From Hyphomonas sp. (GTDB lineage Bacteria > Pseudomonadota > Alphaproteobacteria > Caulobacterales > Hyphomonadaceae), in contig DNFL01000002.1 of assembly GCA_003486945.1 (NCBI GenBank), forward strand, positions 1 to 13,271: a DNA stretch of 13,271 bases, read 5' to 3'. Below are positions 7,070 through 13,271 of this stretch, one piece after another. The notes below the pieces were generated by a model, which saw nothing but the letters and a program-made list of their open reading frames with translations, ran no database searches and had not been told where the DNA came from. The position numbers were made by a program, and so were the translations under genes. Position 1 is the first letter of the stretch, and each line of letters starts with the position of its first letter.

Positions 7070-7072
7070 ACA
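7029..7072. repeat. long imperfect inverted repeat with nested hairpin
   Basis: The left arm TGTGACTCCCTGTG (7029-7042) pairs with the right arm CACAGGCGAGTCACA (7058-7072), leaving one bulged base and a 15-nt loop. A competing small hairpin, CTGTG-cag-CACAG (7038-7050), is nested within it. The right arm is part of composite repeat copy 2, and both arms carry a GANTC site. There is no following T run, so it is not a typical terminator. Confidence 0.6.
7054..7072 (+). repeat. 19-bp composite repeat, copy 2 (DnaA-like core + GANTC)
   Basis: AATCCACAGGCGAGTCACA differs from copy 1 (6873-6891) at one position. Here it also forms the right arm of the inverted repeat whose left arm starts at 7029, so a degenerate third copy lies inverted next to it. 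Confidence 0.75.
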
Positions 7073-7113
7073 ACCCTTGTGCAAACCATCGCCGCCCGGC
7101 AAGAGAGAGGCTC

Positions 7114-7956
7114 ATGAACCGCCCAACCCGGCCTGCGATCTATTTCAACGTCCACCTCGTCTCCGATTCTACCGGCGAGACGCTCAACGCCGTGCAGCGC
7201 GCCGCCTGCGCCCAGTTCGAAAACGTCCAGCCCCTCGAGCACAACTACTACCTGGTCCGCTCTGAACGCCAGCTCGAGCGCGTTACCCGAGAGATCGAAG
7301 CGGCCCCCGGCGTCGTCTGGTACACGATCACAGACGCCGTCCTGCGCGCCCGGCTCGAGGCTTTCTGCCGTGAACGGAGCATCCCGACCCTGCCAGTGCT
7401 CGATGCGTCCATCGCCATGCTCGGCCGCCATCTCGGCGTCGCCCCGAACAACCGCGTCGCCGGGCAGCACGCGATGGACGAGGATTATTTCGAGCGGATG
7501 GAAGCGATCAACTTCACGCTCGCCCATGATGACGGCCAGAATGTCGACAGCCTCATCGGGGCCGACGTCATCCTTCTGGGTGTCAGCCGCACCTCGAAAA
7601 CGCCCACCTGCGTGTATCTCGCAAACCGGAAAGTGCGCGCCGGCAATATCCCGCTCGTGCCGGGCGTGGCGCTGCCCGATTTCCTCGAACAGCTCGGCGA
7701 CAAAGGACCTCTGGTTGTCGGCCTGAAGATTTCCGCAGAACGCCTCGTCCAGATCCGCCGCCAGCGCCTCCTCTCGTTGAATCAGGACGGCGTCAGCGAC
7801 TATGCTGATGAGGAGTCGGTGCGCGACGAGATCACCCAGGCTAACCGCCTGTTCCAGCGCAATAACTGGAAAACCATCGACGTCTCTCGGCGCTCCGTTG
7901 AGGAAACGGCCGCCGCGATCCTCAACCTGCTGAACGAACGCCGGGGGCATCTGTGA
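7114..7956 (+). CDS. pyruvate,phosphate dikinase / PEP synthase regulatory protein (PPSR, DUF299)
   Basis: Members of this family are bifunctional. They inactivate PEP synthase or pyruvate phosphate dikinase by ADP-dependent phosphorylation of an active-site threonine, and reactivate it by phosphate-dependent dephosphorylation, controlling carbon flow to PEP. The protein has 280 aa, the normal length. It shows the N-terminal VHLVSDSTGET (13-23), P-loop-like GVSRTSKTPT (156-165), and the following YLANRKVRAGNIPLVPG region. The start is ATG at 7114, preceded by AGAGAGG. An in-frame ATG at 7024 would add 30 residues unlike the family and run through the origin repeats, so it was rejected. The gene starts the right-hand operon and its stop overlaps maf by 4 nt. 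Which dikinase it controls is not in the window. Confidence 0.93.
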   Translation: MNRPTRPAIYFNVHLVSDSTGETLNAVQRAACAQFENVQPLEHNYYLVRSERQLERVTREIEAAPGVVWYTITDAVLRARLEAFCRERSIPTLPVLDASIAMLGRHLGVAPNNRVAGQHAMDEDYFERMEAINFTLAHDDGQNVDSLIGADVILLGVSRTSKTPTCVYLANRKVRAGNIPLVPGVALPDFLEQLGDKGPLVVGLKISAERLVQIRRQRLLSLNQDGVSDYADEESVRDEITQANRLFQRNNWKTIDVSRRSVEETAAAILNLLNERRGHL

Positions 7957-8549
7957 CCCTCGCCGTTACGCTTGCCTCTGGCAGCGCCAGCCGCCGGGCA
8001 GTTCTTGCCGCTGCCGGTGTCGTGGCCGATGCAGTGGCGCCGAATGTAGATGAGGATTCTTTCCGCACAGCGCTGCGCGCCGAAGGGGTTTCGGTGCGCG
8101 ACCAGGCGATGCAGCTTGCCGAACTGAAAGCCGTGCGCGTCTCTCAGTCCCGCGCCGGCCTCGTCATCGGCGGCGACCAGATGCTTGCCCTCGGCGACGC
8201 CGCTTTCGACAAGCCCAAGGACCTTGCCGAAGCGCGCTGCCATCTCGAACGCCTCTCCGGCCAGACCCACACGCTGGAAACCGCCATCGTCGTCTGCGAA
8301 GAGGGCCGCCCTGTCTGGCGCCATCTCGCCCGGCCGAAACTCACGATGCGCCCGCTCTCGCCCGCCTTCATCGACACTTATGTAGAGGCGTGCGGCGACA
8401 AACTGCTCTCCACGGTCGGCGCTTACCAACTCGAAGGCCTCGGCGCGCAGCTGTTTACGCGCATCGAAGGCGACTATTTCTCGATCCTCGGCCTGCCGCT
8501 GCTGCCGCTCCTCGATTACCTCCGTATCCGGAAGGTCCTGCCCCAATGA
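7953..8549 (+). CDS. maf: Maf family nucleotide pyrophosphatase
   Basis: Maf proteins hydrolyse non-canonical or modified nucleoside triphosphates to monophosphates, a house-cleaning role. The protein has 198 aa. Marks are the N-terminal LASGSASRRAVL (7-18), corresponding to the SxSxRR nucleotide-binding segment. GGDQML (73-78) carries the likely catalytic Asp75, and GAYQLEGLGAQ (156-166) and SILGLPLLPLLDYL (177-190) follow near the C-terminus. The substrate subgroup (dTTP/UTP or m7GTP type) cannot be told reliably by eye. The start is GTG at 7953, overlapping the PPSR stop as GTGA. The stop overlaps the aroE ATG as ATGA. It is co-translated within the PPSR-dnaQ cluster, an arrangement also known from Caulobacter next to the origin. 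Confidence 0.92.
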   Translation: MTLAVTLASGSASRRAVLAAAGVVADAVAPNVDEDSFRTALRAEGVSVRDQAMQLAELKAVRVSQSRAGLVIGGDQMLALGDAAFDKPKDLAEARCHLERLSGQTHTLETAIVVCEEGRPVWRHLARPKLTMRPLSPAFIDTYVEACGDKLLSTVGAYQLEGLGAQLFTRIEGDYFSILGLPLLPLLDYLRIRKVLPQ

Positions 8550-9361
8550 AGAAACTCCTCGGCGTCATCGGCGACCCCGTCTCGCACTCCCTTTCGCCCT
8601 TCATCCAGAACCATTGGCTGCGGGAAAACGGCATCGATGCCGTCTACGCCGCACTGGAAGTGAAGGCAGGCGAACTGGAACAATCCCTCCGCTCGCTCGA
8701 AACGCATGGTGCCATCGGTCTCAACGTCACCCTTCCGCACAAGGAAGATGCCCTCCGCTTCGCCGCCAGCGCTAGCGACACCGCCCGCCGCCTCGGTGCC
8801 GCGAACACGCTGATCCCGAAAAAGGAAGGCGGCTGGCATGCCGACAATACCGATGCGCCGGGCTTCGCGCTGACGCTGGACTACGGCGATATCGACGTGA
8901 AAGACCGCGAAGTCTTCCTGCTCGGGGCAGGGGGCTCGGCCCGCGCGGTGGCCGATACCCTGGTGCAGCGCGGCGCCCGGCTGACCATCTGCAACCGGAC
9001 AGTCGACCGCGCTGATGCGCTCGCCCTGGCACTGGCGCCGTCGGCCCGCATCCTGACGCTTGATGAAGGCCTGCTGCGCCTGCACTCGGCGGCGCTCGTG
9101 ATCAATACGCTCAGCCTCGGCCATCAGGGCGGACGCCTGCAACTGCCGGAATCCTCCGGCGGCATCTTCTACGACATCTCCTATGGCAAGGCAGCGGCCG
9201 CCTCGCTTGCAGAAGCAAAATCAAAAGGCTGGCGCGCGCTCGATGGACTCGGCATGCTCGTCGCGCAGGCCGCGCTCAGTTTCGAGAAGTGGTTTGGTGT
9301 CATGCCGGACCTTGGCAATGCCCACACACGCGCCAGAAAGCTGCTGGAGGCCGTGCAATGA
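8546..9361 (+). CDS. aroE: shikimate dehydrogenase AroE
   Basis: AroE reduces 3-dehydroshikimate to shikimate with NADPH in aromatic amino acid synthesis. From ATG at 8546 the protein has 271 aa, typical for the family. The shikimate-binding segment [10 protein letters not shown] (9-18) contains the conserved serines. NVTLPHK (60-66) gives the catalytic Lys66, and NTD (101-103) gives the catalytic Asp103. The Rossmann motif [10 protein letters not shown] (126-135) and CNRT (149-152) form the NADP site. The frame stays open 52 codons further upstream inside maf, but that extension is unlike AroE. The ATG overlaps the maf TGA by 4 nt, and the aroE TGA overlaps the coaE ATG in the same way. The gene is intact. 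Confidence 0.96.
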   Translation: MKKLLGVIGDPVSHSLSPFIQNHWLRENGIDAVYAALEVKAGELEQSLRSLETHGAIGLNVTLPHKEDALRFAASASDTARRLGAANTLIPKKEGGWHADNTDAPGFALTLDYGDIDVKDREVFLLGAGGSARAVADTLVQRGARLTICNRTVDRADALALALAPSARILTLDEGLLRLHSAALVINTLSLGHQGGRLQLPESSGGIFYDISYGKAAAASLAEAKSKGWRALDGLGMLVAQAALSFEKWFGVMPDLGNAHTRARKLLEAVQ

Positions 9362-9966
9362 TCATCCTTGGCCTGACGGGTTCCATCGGCATGGGCAAAT
9401 CGGCCACCGCCGCACTGTTCCGCGAAGAAGGCACCCCGGTCTATGACGCGGACGCTGCCGTTCACGCGCTCTATGCCTCCGGCGGTGCGGCTGTCGCCCC
9501 GCTGGAAGAGGCGTTCCCCGGCGTCGCGGAAAACGGCGCGATCAACCGCGCGCGCCTGCGCGACCGCGTGCTTGATGACGCCGCCGCGATGAAACGGCTC
9601 GAAGCCATTGTCCATCCGCTCGCCGGCGAAGCCCAGCTCGACTTCCGCCGCAAGGCACATGCCGACGGCGCACCTTTCGCGCTGCTCGACATTCCGCTCC
9701 TGTTCGAAACCGGCGGCAATTCGCGCTGCGACTACACGCTTGTTGTCACCGCGCCGCCGCACATCCAGCGCGAGCGTGTCCTCGCCCGCCCGGGCATGAC
9801 ACCGGAAGCCTTCGACGCCATCCTCGCCCGCCAGATGCCGGACGCCGAAAAGCGGGCGAAGGCGGACTTCATCCTCTCCACCGCCCACGGCTTCGACTAT
9901 GCGCGCGACCAGGTCCGGGCCATAGTCCGCCTGATGATTCGCCTCGCCGAAGAGACCCACCGATGA
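9358..9966 (+). CDS. coaE: dephospho-CoA kinase CoaE
   Basis: CoaE phosphorylates the 3'-hydroxyl of dephospho-CoA, the last step of coenzyme A synthesis. The protein has 202 aa. It has the P-loop [10 protein letters not shown] (6-15), DAD (30-32), the conserved HP pair (86-87), [11 protein letters not shown] (109-119) and the C-terminal [16 protein letters not shown] (158-173). All are standard for the family. The ATG at 9358 overlaps the aroE stop as ATGA, and the P-loop follows at the usual short distance, which fixes the start. The TGA overlaps the dnaQ ATG. Function and completeness are clear. Confidence 0.96.
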   Translation: MIILGLTGSIGMGKSATAALFREEGTPVYDADAAVHALYASGGAAVAPLEEAFPGVAENGAINRARLRDRVLDDAAAMKRLEAIVHPLAGEAQLDFRRKAHADGAPFALLDIPLLFETGGNSRCDYTLVVTAPPHIQRERVLARPGMTPEAFDAILARQMPDAEKRAKADFILSTAHGFDYARDQVRAIVRLMIRLAEETHR

Positions 9967-10664
9967 CCGCTCGTATCCGCGAAATCGCCTTCGATACTGA
10001 AACCACCGGCCTCAATCCGATGGACGGCGACCGGATCATCGAGATCGGCGCAGTCGAACTGATCAACCACATCCCGACCGGACGCACCTTTCGCCGCCTG
10101 ATCAATCCCGGCCGTCCGGTCTCCGAAGCCACCGTCCGCATCACCGGCATCACCGATGCGCACCTTAAGGACCAACCGCCCTTCGAACACCCGGACGTCA
10201 TTGACGCTTTCCTCAGTTTCGTCGGCGACGCGACGCTTGTCGCCCACAATGCGTCCTTCGACCGAGGCTTCCTCAATATGGAACTTGACCGCTGCGCCCG
10301 CCCGCCGATCGGCGAGTCGCGCTGGGTCGACACGGTGATGATGGCGCGCAAACGCTTCCCCGGCGCCCCCGCCAGCCTCGACGCGCTGTGCAAGCGGTTC
10401 GACATTTCCCTCGAAAGCCGCACCTTCCACGGCGCGCTGCTCGACAGTCAGCTGCTTGCTGCCGTCTATCTCGAACTTCTCGGCGGGCGGGCACGCGCCT
10501 TCGCGTTCGAAGGAGAAGATGGTCTTGAAGGCGGCGCCAAACGCCCGCCCGCGCGCCAGCGGCCTCAGCCGCTCGCACCCCTGATTACGCCGGAAGAGGC
10601 CGCCGCGCATGCAGACCTCGTCGGGAAACTCGGCCCCGACGCAGTCTGGAAAAAATACGGGTAA
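9963..10664 (+). CDS. dnaQ: DNA polymerase III epsilon subunit, 3'-5' proofreading exonuclease
   Basis: DnaQ proofreads for the replicative polymerase. The protein has 233 aa. Exo I is FDTETTGL with Asp11 and Glu13. Exo II is HNASFD (95-100). Exo III is HGALLD with His156 and Asp161, the HxxxxD arrangement of DEDDh nucleases. The C-terminal part contains a flexible basic stretch (about 186-204) and ends in [12 protein letters not shown], resembling the tail that contacts the polymerase alpha subunit. The ATG overlaps the coaE TGA by 4 nt, making it the fifth gene of the overlapping chain. It ends only 3 bp from the convergent secB stop. Its position close to a putative origin matches Caulobacter. 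Confidence 0.96.
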   Translation: MTARIREIAFDTETTGLNPMDGDRIIEIGAVELINHIPTGRTFRRLINPGRPVSEATVRITGITDAHLKDQPPFEHPDVIDAFLSFVGDATLVAHNASFDRGFLNMELDRCARPPIGESRWVDTVMMARKRFPGAPASLDALCKRFDISLESRTFHGALLDSQLLAAVYLELLGGRARAFAFEGEDGLEGGAKRPPARQRPQPLAPLITPEEAAAHADLVGKLGPDAVWKKYG

Positions 10665-10678
10665 GCCTCAGGAAGGCT
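10664..10678 (-). terminator. small hairpin at the dnaQ/secB convergence, possible terminator
   Basis: AGCCT and AGGCT arms flank a 5-nt loop, spanning the last base of dnaQ and the end of secB. On the minus strand a TTTTTT run lies about 8 nt past the stem, so it may terminate secB transcription. The stem is short and the T run distant, so this is weak. Confidence 0.25.
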
Positions 10679-11156
10679 GGTCGCCGCCAGCCGCGAGTTC
10701 GGCCGCCTTGCGGTATTGCGCCTGGTAGAGCGCCACAAAGTCCACCGGATCTATCAGCAGCGGCGGGAAGCCGCCCTCACGGGTGATCTCGGCGATGATC
10801 CGGCGCGCGAACGGGAAAAGCAGGCGCGGGCACTCGATCAGCAGCATCGGCTCGACCTGCTTCTCAGTCACGTTCGACAGCTGGAACAGGCCGGCATAGT
10901 CGAGTTCGGTGATGAACAGTGTCGTTTCGCCGGACAGTGCCTTGGCCGAAAGCTTCAAAGAGACTTCAAACAGGCCGTTACCATCAACATGCGGGGCCGC
11001 GCCCACATCAATGCCGAGGTCGATATTTGGCTGCGTCTGAACCGGCGGATGGCCCGGATTTTCAAACGACAGGTCCTTCACATACTGGCCAAGCACGCGA
11101 AGCGACGGTCCGCGATCGCCGGAGGTGGGGTTTGCGGGCGCGCTCGTATCTGTCAT
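10668..11156 (-). CDS. secB: protein-export chaperone SecB
   Basis: SecB is a tetrameric cytosolic chaperone that holds unfolded preproteins and passes them to SecA. The protein has 162 aa. Recognisable segments are VLGQYVKDLSFENP (21-34), the beta-strand core with FEVSLKLSAKA (63-73), and the highly conserved IECPRLLFPFARRIIAEIT (107-125) followed by GGFPPLLIDPVDF (128-140). The acidic and basic residues of the SecA-contacting surface appear present. The start is ATG at 11156 with a GAGGA ribosome-binding site. secB is the only gene right of the putative origin on the minus strand. It converges with dnaQ (3 bp between stops) and diverges from the Tim44-like gene, so it must have its own promoter in the 136-bp gap. 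Confidence 0.97.
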   Translation of the reverse strand: MTDTSAPANPTSGDRGPSLRVLGQYVKDLSFENPGHPPVQTQPNIDLGIDVGAAPHVDGNGLFEVSLKLSAKALSGETTLFITELDYAGLFQLSNVTEKQVEPMLLIECPRLLFPFARRIIAEITREGGFPPLLIDPVDFVALYQAQYRKAAELAAGGDQPS

Positions 11157-11292
11157 TATCCGTCCTCTACACTCAGGGCCCCGCGCCTAGCATGTGCCCC
11201 TTGGCCGCGCAATGTTGAGGCTGGCACCGGCATGAAGCGTGCACTATCTGTCCGGTAGACCCGGTAACTATGTTGAGGAAACCGCCCCGCCC
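11157..11292. promoter_or_regulatory. divergent intergenic region secB / Tim44-like gene
   Basis: Divergent promoters are expected in this 136-bp gap. No clear -35/-10 pair was seen. The 9-bp direct repeat ATGTTGAGG occurs at 11212-11220 and 11270-11278 (58 bp apart), the second copy just upstream of the Tim44-like start. No small gene is supported here. Confidence 0.4.
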
Positions 11293-11910
11293 ATGTCCAA
11301 CCCTGTCATCGAAGTCCTCATCCTGGCTGCCGTCGCACTTTTCGTGCTGTGGCGCCTCTATGTGGCCCTCGGCCGGGGAGGGGACGAACGCCCGATGCAA
11401 CGTCCGGCGCCGGCTCCCGAACAGCGTGGCGGCGCCCCTGAAACTGCCGCGCCCACCCCCCGCCGCACCGATATGGAACGTCCGATCTTCACCGGCCCGG
11501 CGGCAGGCGGCCTCGAGGAAATCTACAACGCCGACCGCAGTTTCACGTCGGAAGACTTTCTGCGCGGCGCCAAGGCGGCCTATCAGATGATCGTCGCCGC
11601 CTATGCCCGCGGCGACCGCGCGGCCCTCCGCCCGCTGCTGGATGATGACGTCTATGAAGCTTGGGACGCTGCGATCACCGAGCGCGATGCAAGCGGCGCC
11701 CGCGCATTCGAACTCCTGCGCATCAAGCGCGCCGAAATCGAGCGTGCCGAGCTGGACAATCTCGGCGTTGCCCGCGTTTCGGTGCGCTACGAGGCCGAAC
11801 TTGGCGACGGCGAAACGACCCGCACGGCCAAGGAAATCTGGACCTTCAAGCGTGAAGTCGCCTCCAGCGACCCGAACTGGCTGCTCGACGATGTGGACAT
11901 CGCCGGCTGA
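11293..11910 (+). CDS. Tim44-like domain membrane-anchored protein (TimA type)
   Basis: The protein has 205 aa. It begins with one membrane anchor (about 4-20, IEVLILAAVALFVLW), then a Pro/Ala/Arg-rich linker (about 30-70). The C-terminal Tim44/MBA1-type domain (about 75-203) has EDFLRGAKAAYQMIVAAYARGD near its start and EIWTFKREV plus NWLLDDV at its end. In mitochondria Tim44 tethers the import motor. The Caulobacter homologue TimA is inner-membrane associated, but its bacterial role is not settled. The start at ATG 11293 puts the anchor at the N-terminus; an in-frame GTG at 11239 was rejected. The ribosome-binding site is distant (GAGGA about 13 nt upstream). It precedes mltA by 62 bp on the same strand and is divergent from secB, so an envelope or export role is plausible. 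Confidence 0.88.
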   Translation: MSNPVIEVLILAAVALFVLWRLYVALGRGGDERPMQRPAPAPEQRGGAPETAAPTPRRTDMERPIFTGPAAGGLEEIYNADRSFTSEDFLRGAKAAYQMIVAAYARGDRAALRPLLDDDVYEAWDAAITERDASGARAFELLRIKRAEIERAELDNLGVARVSVRYEAELGDGETTRTAKEIWTFKREVASSDPNWLLDDVDIAG

Positions 11911-11972
11911 CACTCCCCTGATGAGCGAATGACAAGGTGACAGGCCGCGCCAGATTGCGGCATACCGAGCCT

Positions 11973-13145
11973 ATGCGCGCCCTACATTTCCTGCTTCCCG
12001 TCCTGCTGGTCCTGGCCGCCTGCCAGACGACCCAACCCGCTCCCGTCATCATCACGCAGCCCGCTGCGCCGCCGCCATCGTCCTCCGGACCCGTCAGCTG
12101 GAACGAACTGCCCGGCTGGAACACGGCGGATCTCACTCCGGCACTGCAGGCCTTCCGGCGCACCTGTGACCGATTCCAGCTGCGCGCGCATGACGCCGCC
12201 ATCGGCCGCGGCGCGCCTTGGGCCGGTACGGCAGGCGACTGGGCCCCGGCCTGCACTGCGCTGAAAGCCAGTCACGACCCCGCCCGCACCCGCGCCCTGA
12301 TGGAAGCGCAGTTTACCCCGCTCGAAATCATCGACCGCGACGGCAAGGAGCGCTTCACCGGCTATTTCGAACCGATGTACGAAGCGCGCCGCACGCCCGA
12401 AGGGGTGTTCACCGAACCGGTCATGGCGCTGCCCTCCGATTTCGTCGCGAATGGCGACAGCCCGCTGCAACGCCTGCCGGACGGCTCGACCCGGCCCTAT
12501 CCTCCCCGGGCGGACATTACCGCGCGCGGCGGCGCCGCCATCGCCTATGCCCATCCGGCAGATGTCTTCTTCCTGCAGGTTCAGGGCTCTGGCCGCCTCA
12601 CGTTCCCGGATGGCACCACGATGCGTGCCGCCTATGCCGCGCACAACGGCCAGCCGTTCAAGTCCGTCGCCAACTGGCTGATCGATTCTGGTCGCATCAC
12701 GCGCGGCGAAGGCTCGATGCAGGGCATCCGCGCGTGGATGGACCGGTCCAGCGCCGCCGAAGTGCGCGAAGCGATGAACGTCAATCCACGCTTCGTCTTC
12801 TTCCAGTCCCTGCCGGAAGGCGATCCGAACCTCGGCCCAAACGGGGCCCACAATGTGCCGCTCACACCTTTCGGCTCGATGGCGGTCGATCCGGAATTTC
12901 ACGCGCTCGGTGTGCCGATGTTCGTGGAAACCACCGCGCCCGGCCTCGGCGGCAAATGGTCGGGCCTCCTCGTCTCGCAGGATACCGGCGGCGCCATCAA
13001 AGGCCCGGTGCGCGGCGACATTTATTTCGGCACCGGCGTCGATGCCGGCAACCGCGCCGGCACGATGAACGCCAAGGGCCGCCTCTGGGTGCTACTCCCG
13101 CGTGCGGTAGTCGACCGGATGTTCCGCGACGGTCTCATCAGTTGA
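11973..13145 (+). CDS. mltA: membrane-bound lytic murein transglycosylase A, lipoprotein
   Basis: MltA cleaves the MurNAc-GlcNAc bond of peptidoglycan with 1,6-anhydro ring formation. The protein has 390 aa. A short lipoprotein signal peptide, MRALHFLLPVLLVLAAC, puts the lipid-anchored Cys at residue 17, and a Pro-rich linker follows. The MltA domain includes RFTGYFEPMYEA (127-138), ADVFFLQVQGSGRL (196-209) and LTPFGSMAVD (297-306). The C-terminal 3D double-psi barrel has SQDTGGAIKGPVRGDIYFGTG (335-355), with Asp337 the likely counterpart of the catalytic Asp of E. coli MltA. The ATG at 11973 was preferred over an in-frame GTG at 11937 because it gives a standard type II signal peptide, although its ribosome-binding site is weak. 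The stop overlaps the next start as TTGA. Confidence 0.94.
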   Translation: MRALHFLLPVLLVLAACQTTQPAPVIITQPAAPPPSSSGPVSWNELPGWNTADLTPALQAFRRTCDRFQLRAHDAAIGRGAPWAGTAGDWAPACTALKASHDPARTRALMEAQFTPLEIIDRDGKERFTGYFEPMYEARRTPEGVFTEPVMALPSDFVANGDSPLQRLPDGSTRPYPPRADITARGGAAIAYAHPADVFFLQVQGSGRLTFPDGTTMRAAYAAHNGQPFKSVANWLIDSGRITRGEGSMQGIRAWMDRSSAAEVREAMNVNPRFVFFQSLPEGDPNLGPNGAHNVPLTPFGSMAVDPEFHALGVPMFVETTAPGLGGKWSGLLVSQDTGGAIKGPVRGDIYFGTGVDAGNRAGTMNAKGRLWVLLPRAVVDRMFRDGLIS

Positions 13146-13271
13146 CGAAGCGAAGCCTGACACCGGAAGAGGCGCGCGCCTGGGCGCGTGTCGCCGCCAG
13201 CGTCAAACCGATCGGGCGCAAGGCCGCTGACCTCTCCCATCAGGCCGAAGCGCTCGGCAGATCGGAAGAGC
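13142..13271 (+). CDS. Smr-domain (MutS2 C-terminal-like) protein, N-terminal fragment
   Basis: The frame starts at TTG 13142, overlapping the mltA TGA by 4 nt, and remains open to the window end. The visible residues begin MTKRSLTPEEARAWARVAASV, resembling the N-terminus of alphaproteobacterial Smr-domain proteins, which often follow mltA. Smr domains are associated with nuclease activity on nucleic acids, but the domain itself lies beyond the edge. Only about 39 codons are reliable, because 13259-13271 looks like sequencing adapter. The assignment rests on the N-terminal pattern and gene order. Confidence 0.6.
   Translation, partial: MTKRSLTPEEARAWARVAASVKPIGRKAADLSHQAEALGRSEE
13259..13271. 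other. Illumina adapter remnant at contig end
   Basis: The last 13 bases are AGATCGGAAGAGC, identical to the universal start of Illumina TruSeq adapters. The match is exact and ends exactly at the window end, so it is almost certainly untrimmed adapter, not genome. It falls inside the Smr reading frame and adds false codons there. Confidence 0.9.

Larger units (their letters stand above)
7019..7086. promoter_or_regulatory. cluster of DnaA-box-like nonamers
   Basis: Judged against TTWTNCACA, the candidates are 7078-7086 (minus strand, 8 of 9), and 7019-7027 (minus), 7039-7047 (minus) and 7053-7061 (plus) at 7 of 9 each. A further 7-of-9 site lies at 6872-6880. None is a perfect consensus box, but weak boxes are normal at Caulobacter-type origins. 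The clustering is the argument, not any single site. Confidence 0.45.
6769..7113. other. putative chromosomal replication origin (Cori-like) between hemE and PPSR
   Basis: This 345-bp stretch holds no convincing gene. Its neighbours, hemE on one side and the PPSR gene followed by maf-aroE-coaE-dnaQ-secB on the other, are those that flank Cori in Caulobacter crescentus. Left to right it contains an AT-rich patch (6811-6836), a 13-bp palindrome (6846-6858) and a DnaA-like core (6872-6880). An exact CtrA box follows (6940-6954), and GANTC sites spread over 6884-7069. More DnaA-like nonamers and a long imperfect hairpin lie at 7019-7086. Flanking genes diverge from it, matching fork direction. 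The divergent promoters for hemE and PPSR must also lie here, but I could not assign them. Origin function is inferred from synteny and motif content. Confidence 0.7.

Noticed and set aside
7024..7113. N-terminal extension of PPSR from an ATG at 7024
   Set aside because: It would add 30 residues unlike the family and make the origin repeats coding. ATG 7114 has a good ribosome-binding site and gives the normal length.
6940..7950. 336-codon open frame on the minus strand opposite PPSR
   Set aside because: It is a shadow of the PPSR coding strand and runs into the origin repeats. No recognisable domain was seen.
8390..8545. Upstream extension of aroE inside maf
   Set aside because: The frame is open but Arg/Pro-rich and unlike AroE. 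The ATG at 8546 has the family N-terminus.
11937..11972. GTG start for mltA
   Set aside because: It is possible, but the ATG at 11973 gives a compact lipoprotein signal peptide with Cys at 17.
1..13271. Defence system, prophage, insertion sequence, CRISPR array or biosynthetic cluster
   Set aside because: All genes are recognised housekeeping families in a known alphaproteobacterial order. No terminal repeats, transposase or spaced repeats were seen.

Overview
The window reads as GC-rich alphaproteobacterial chromosome, most likely from the Caulobacter/Hyphomonas side of the class (Hyphomonadaceae or a close relative). The evidence is gene content and order, perfect CtrA-type boxes (TTAA-N7-TTAA), and a dense cluster of GANTC (CcrM-type) sites. 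I saw no mobile elements, CRISPR arrays, tRNA or rRNA genes. The last 13 bases (13259-13271) match the common Illumina adapter start, so the window probably runs to the end of an assembled contig.

Left arm (1-6768), all on the minus strand, read right to left: hemE, hemH and hemJ (late haem synthesis), then rho (transcription termination), mnmE and a truncated mnmG (tRNA wobble-uridine modification). In many alphaproteobacteria mnmG is followed by rsmG, parA and parB. These would lie beyond the left edge.

Centre (6769-7113): a 345-bp gene-free stretch between the divergent genes hemE and the PEP synthase/PPDK regulatory protein. This is the position of the chromosome origin (Cori) in Caulobacter crescentus. 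It contains an AT-rich patch, one exact CtrA box, seven GANTC sites in 186 bp, several DnaA-box-like nonamers, and a 19-bp composite repeat joining a DnaA-like core to a GANTC site. I interpret it as a probable replication origin. It is the most interesting part of the window.

Right arm (7114-13271), mostly on the plus strand: a tightly packed cluster of PPSR, maf, aroE, coaE and dnaQ, in which each stop overlaps the next start by 4 nt. The convergent secB follows, then a Tim44-like membrane protein, the lytic transglycosylase lipoprotein mltA, and the start of an Smr-domain gene.

Most genes transcribe away from the putative origin, as expected for co-orientation with replication forks. secB is the only exception. 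The protein-coding content is conserved housekeeping. The novelty is in the regulatory DNA: the origin architecture and a second perfect CtrA box at the mnmG start codon.
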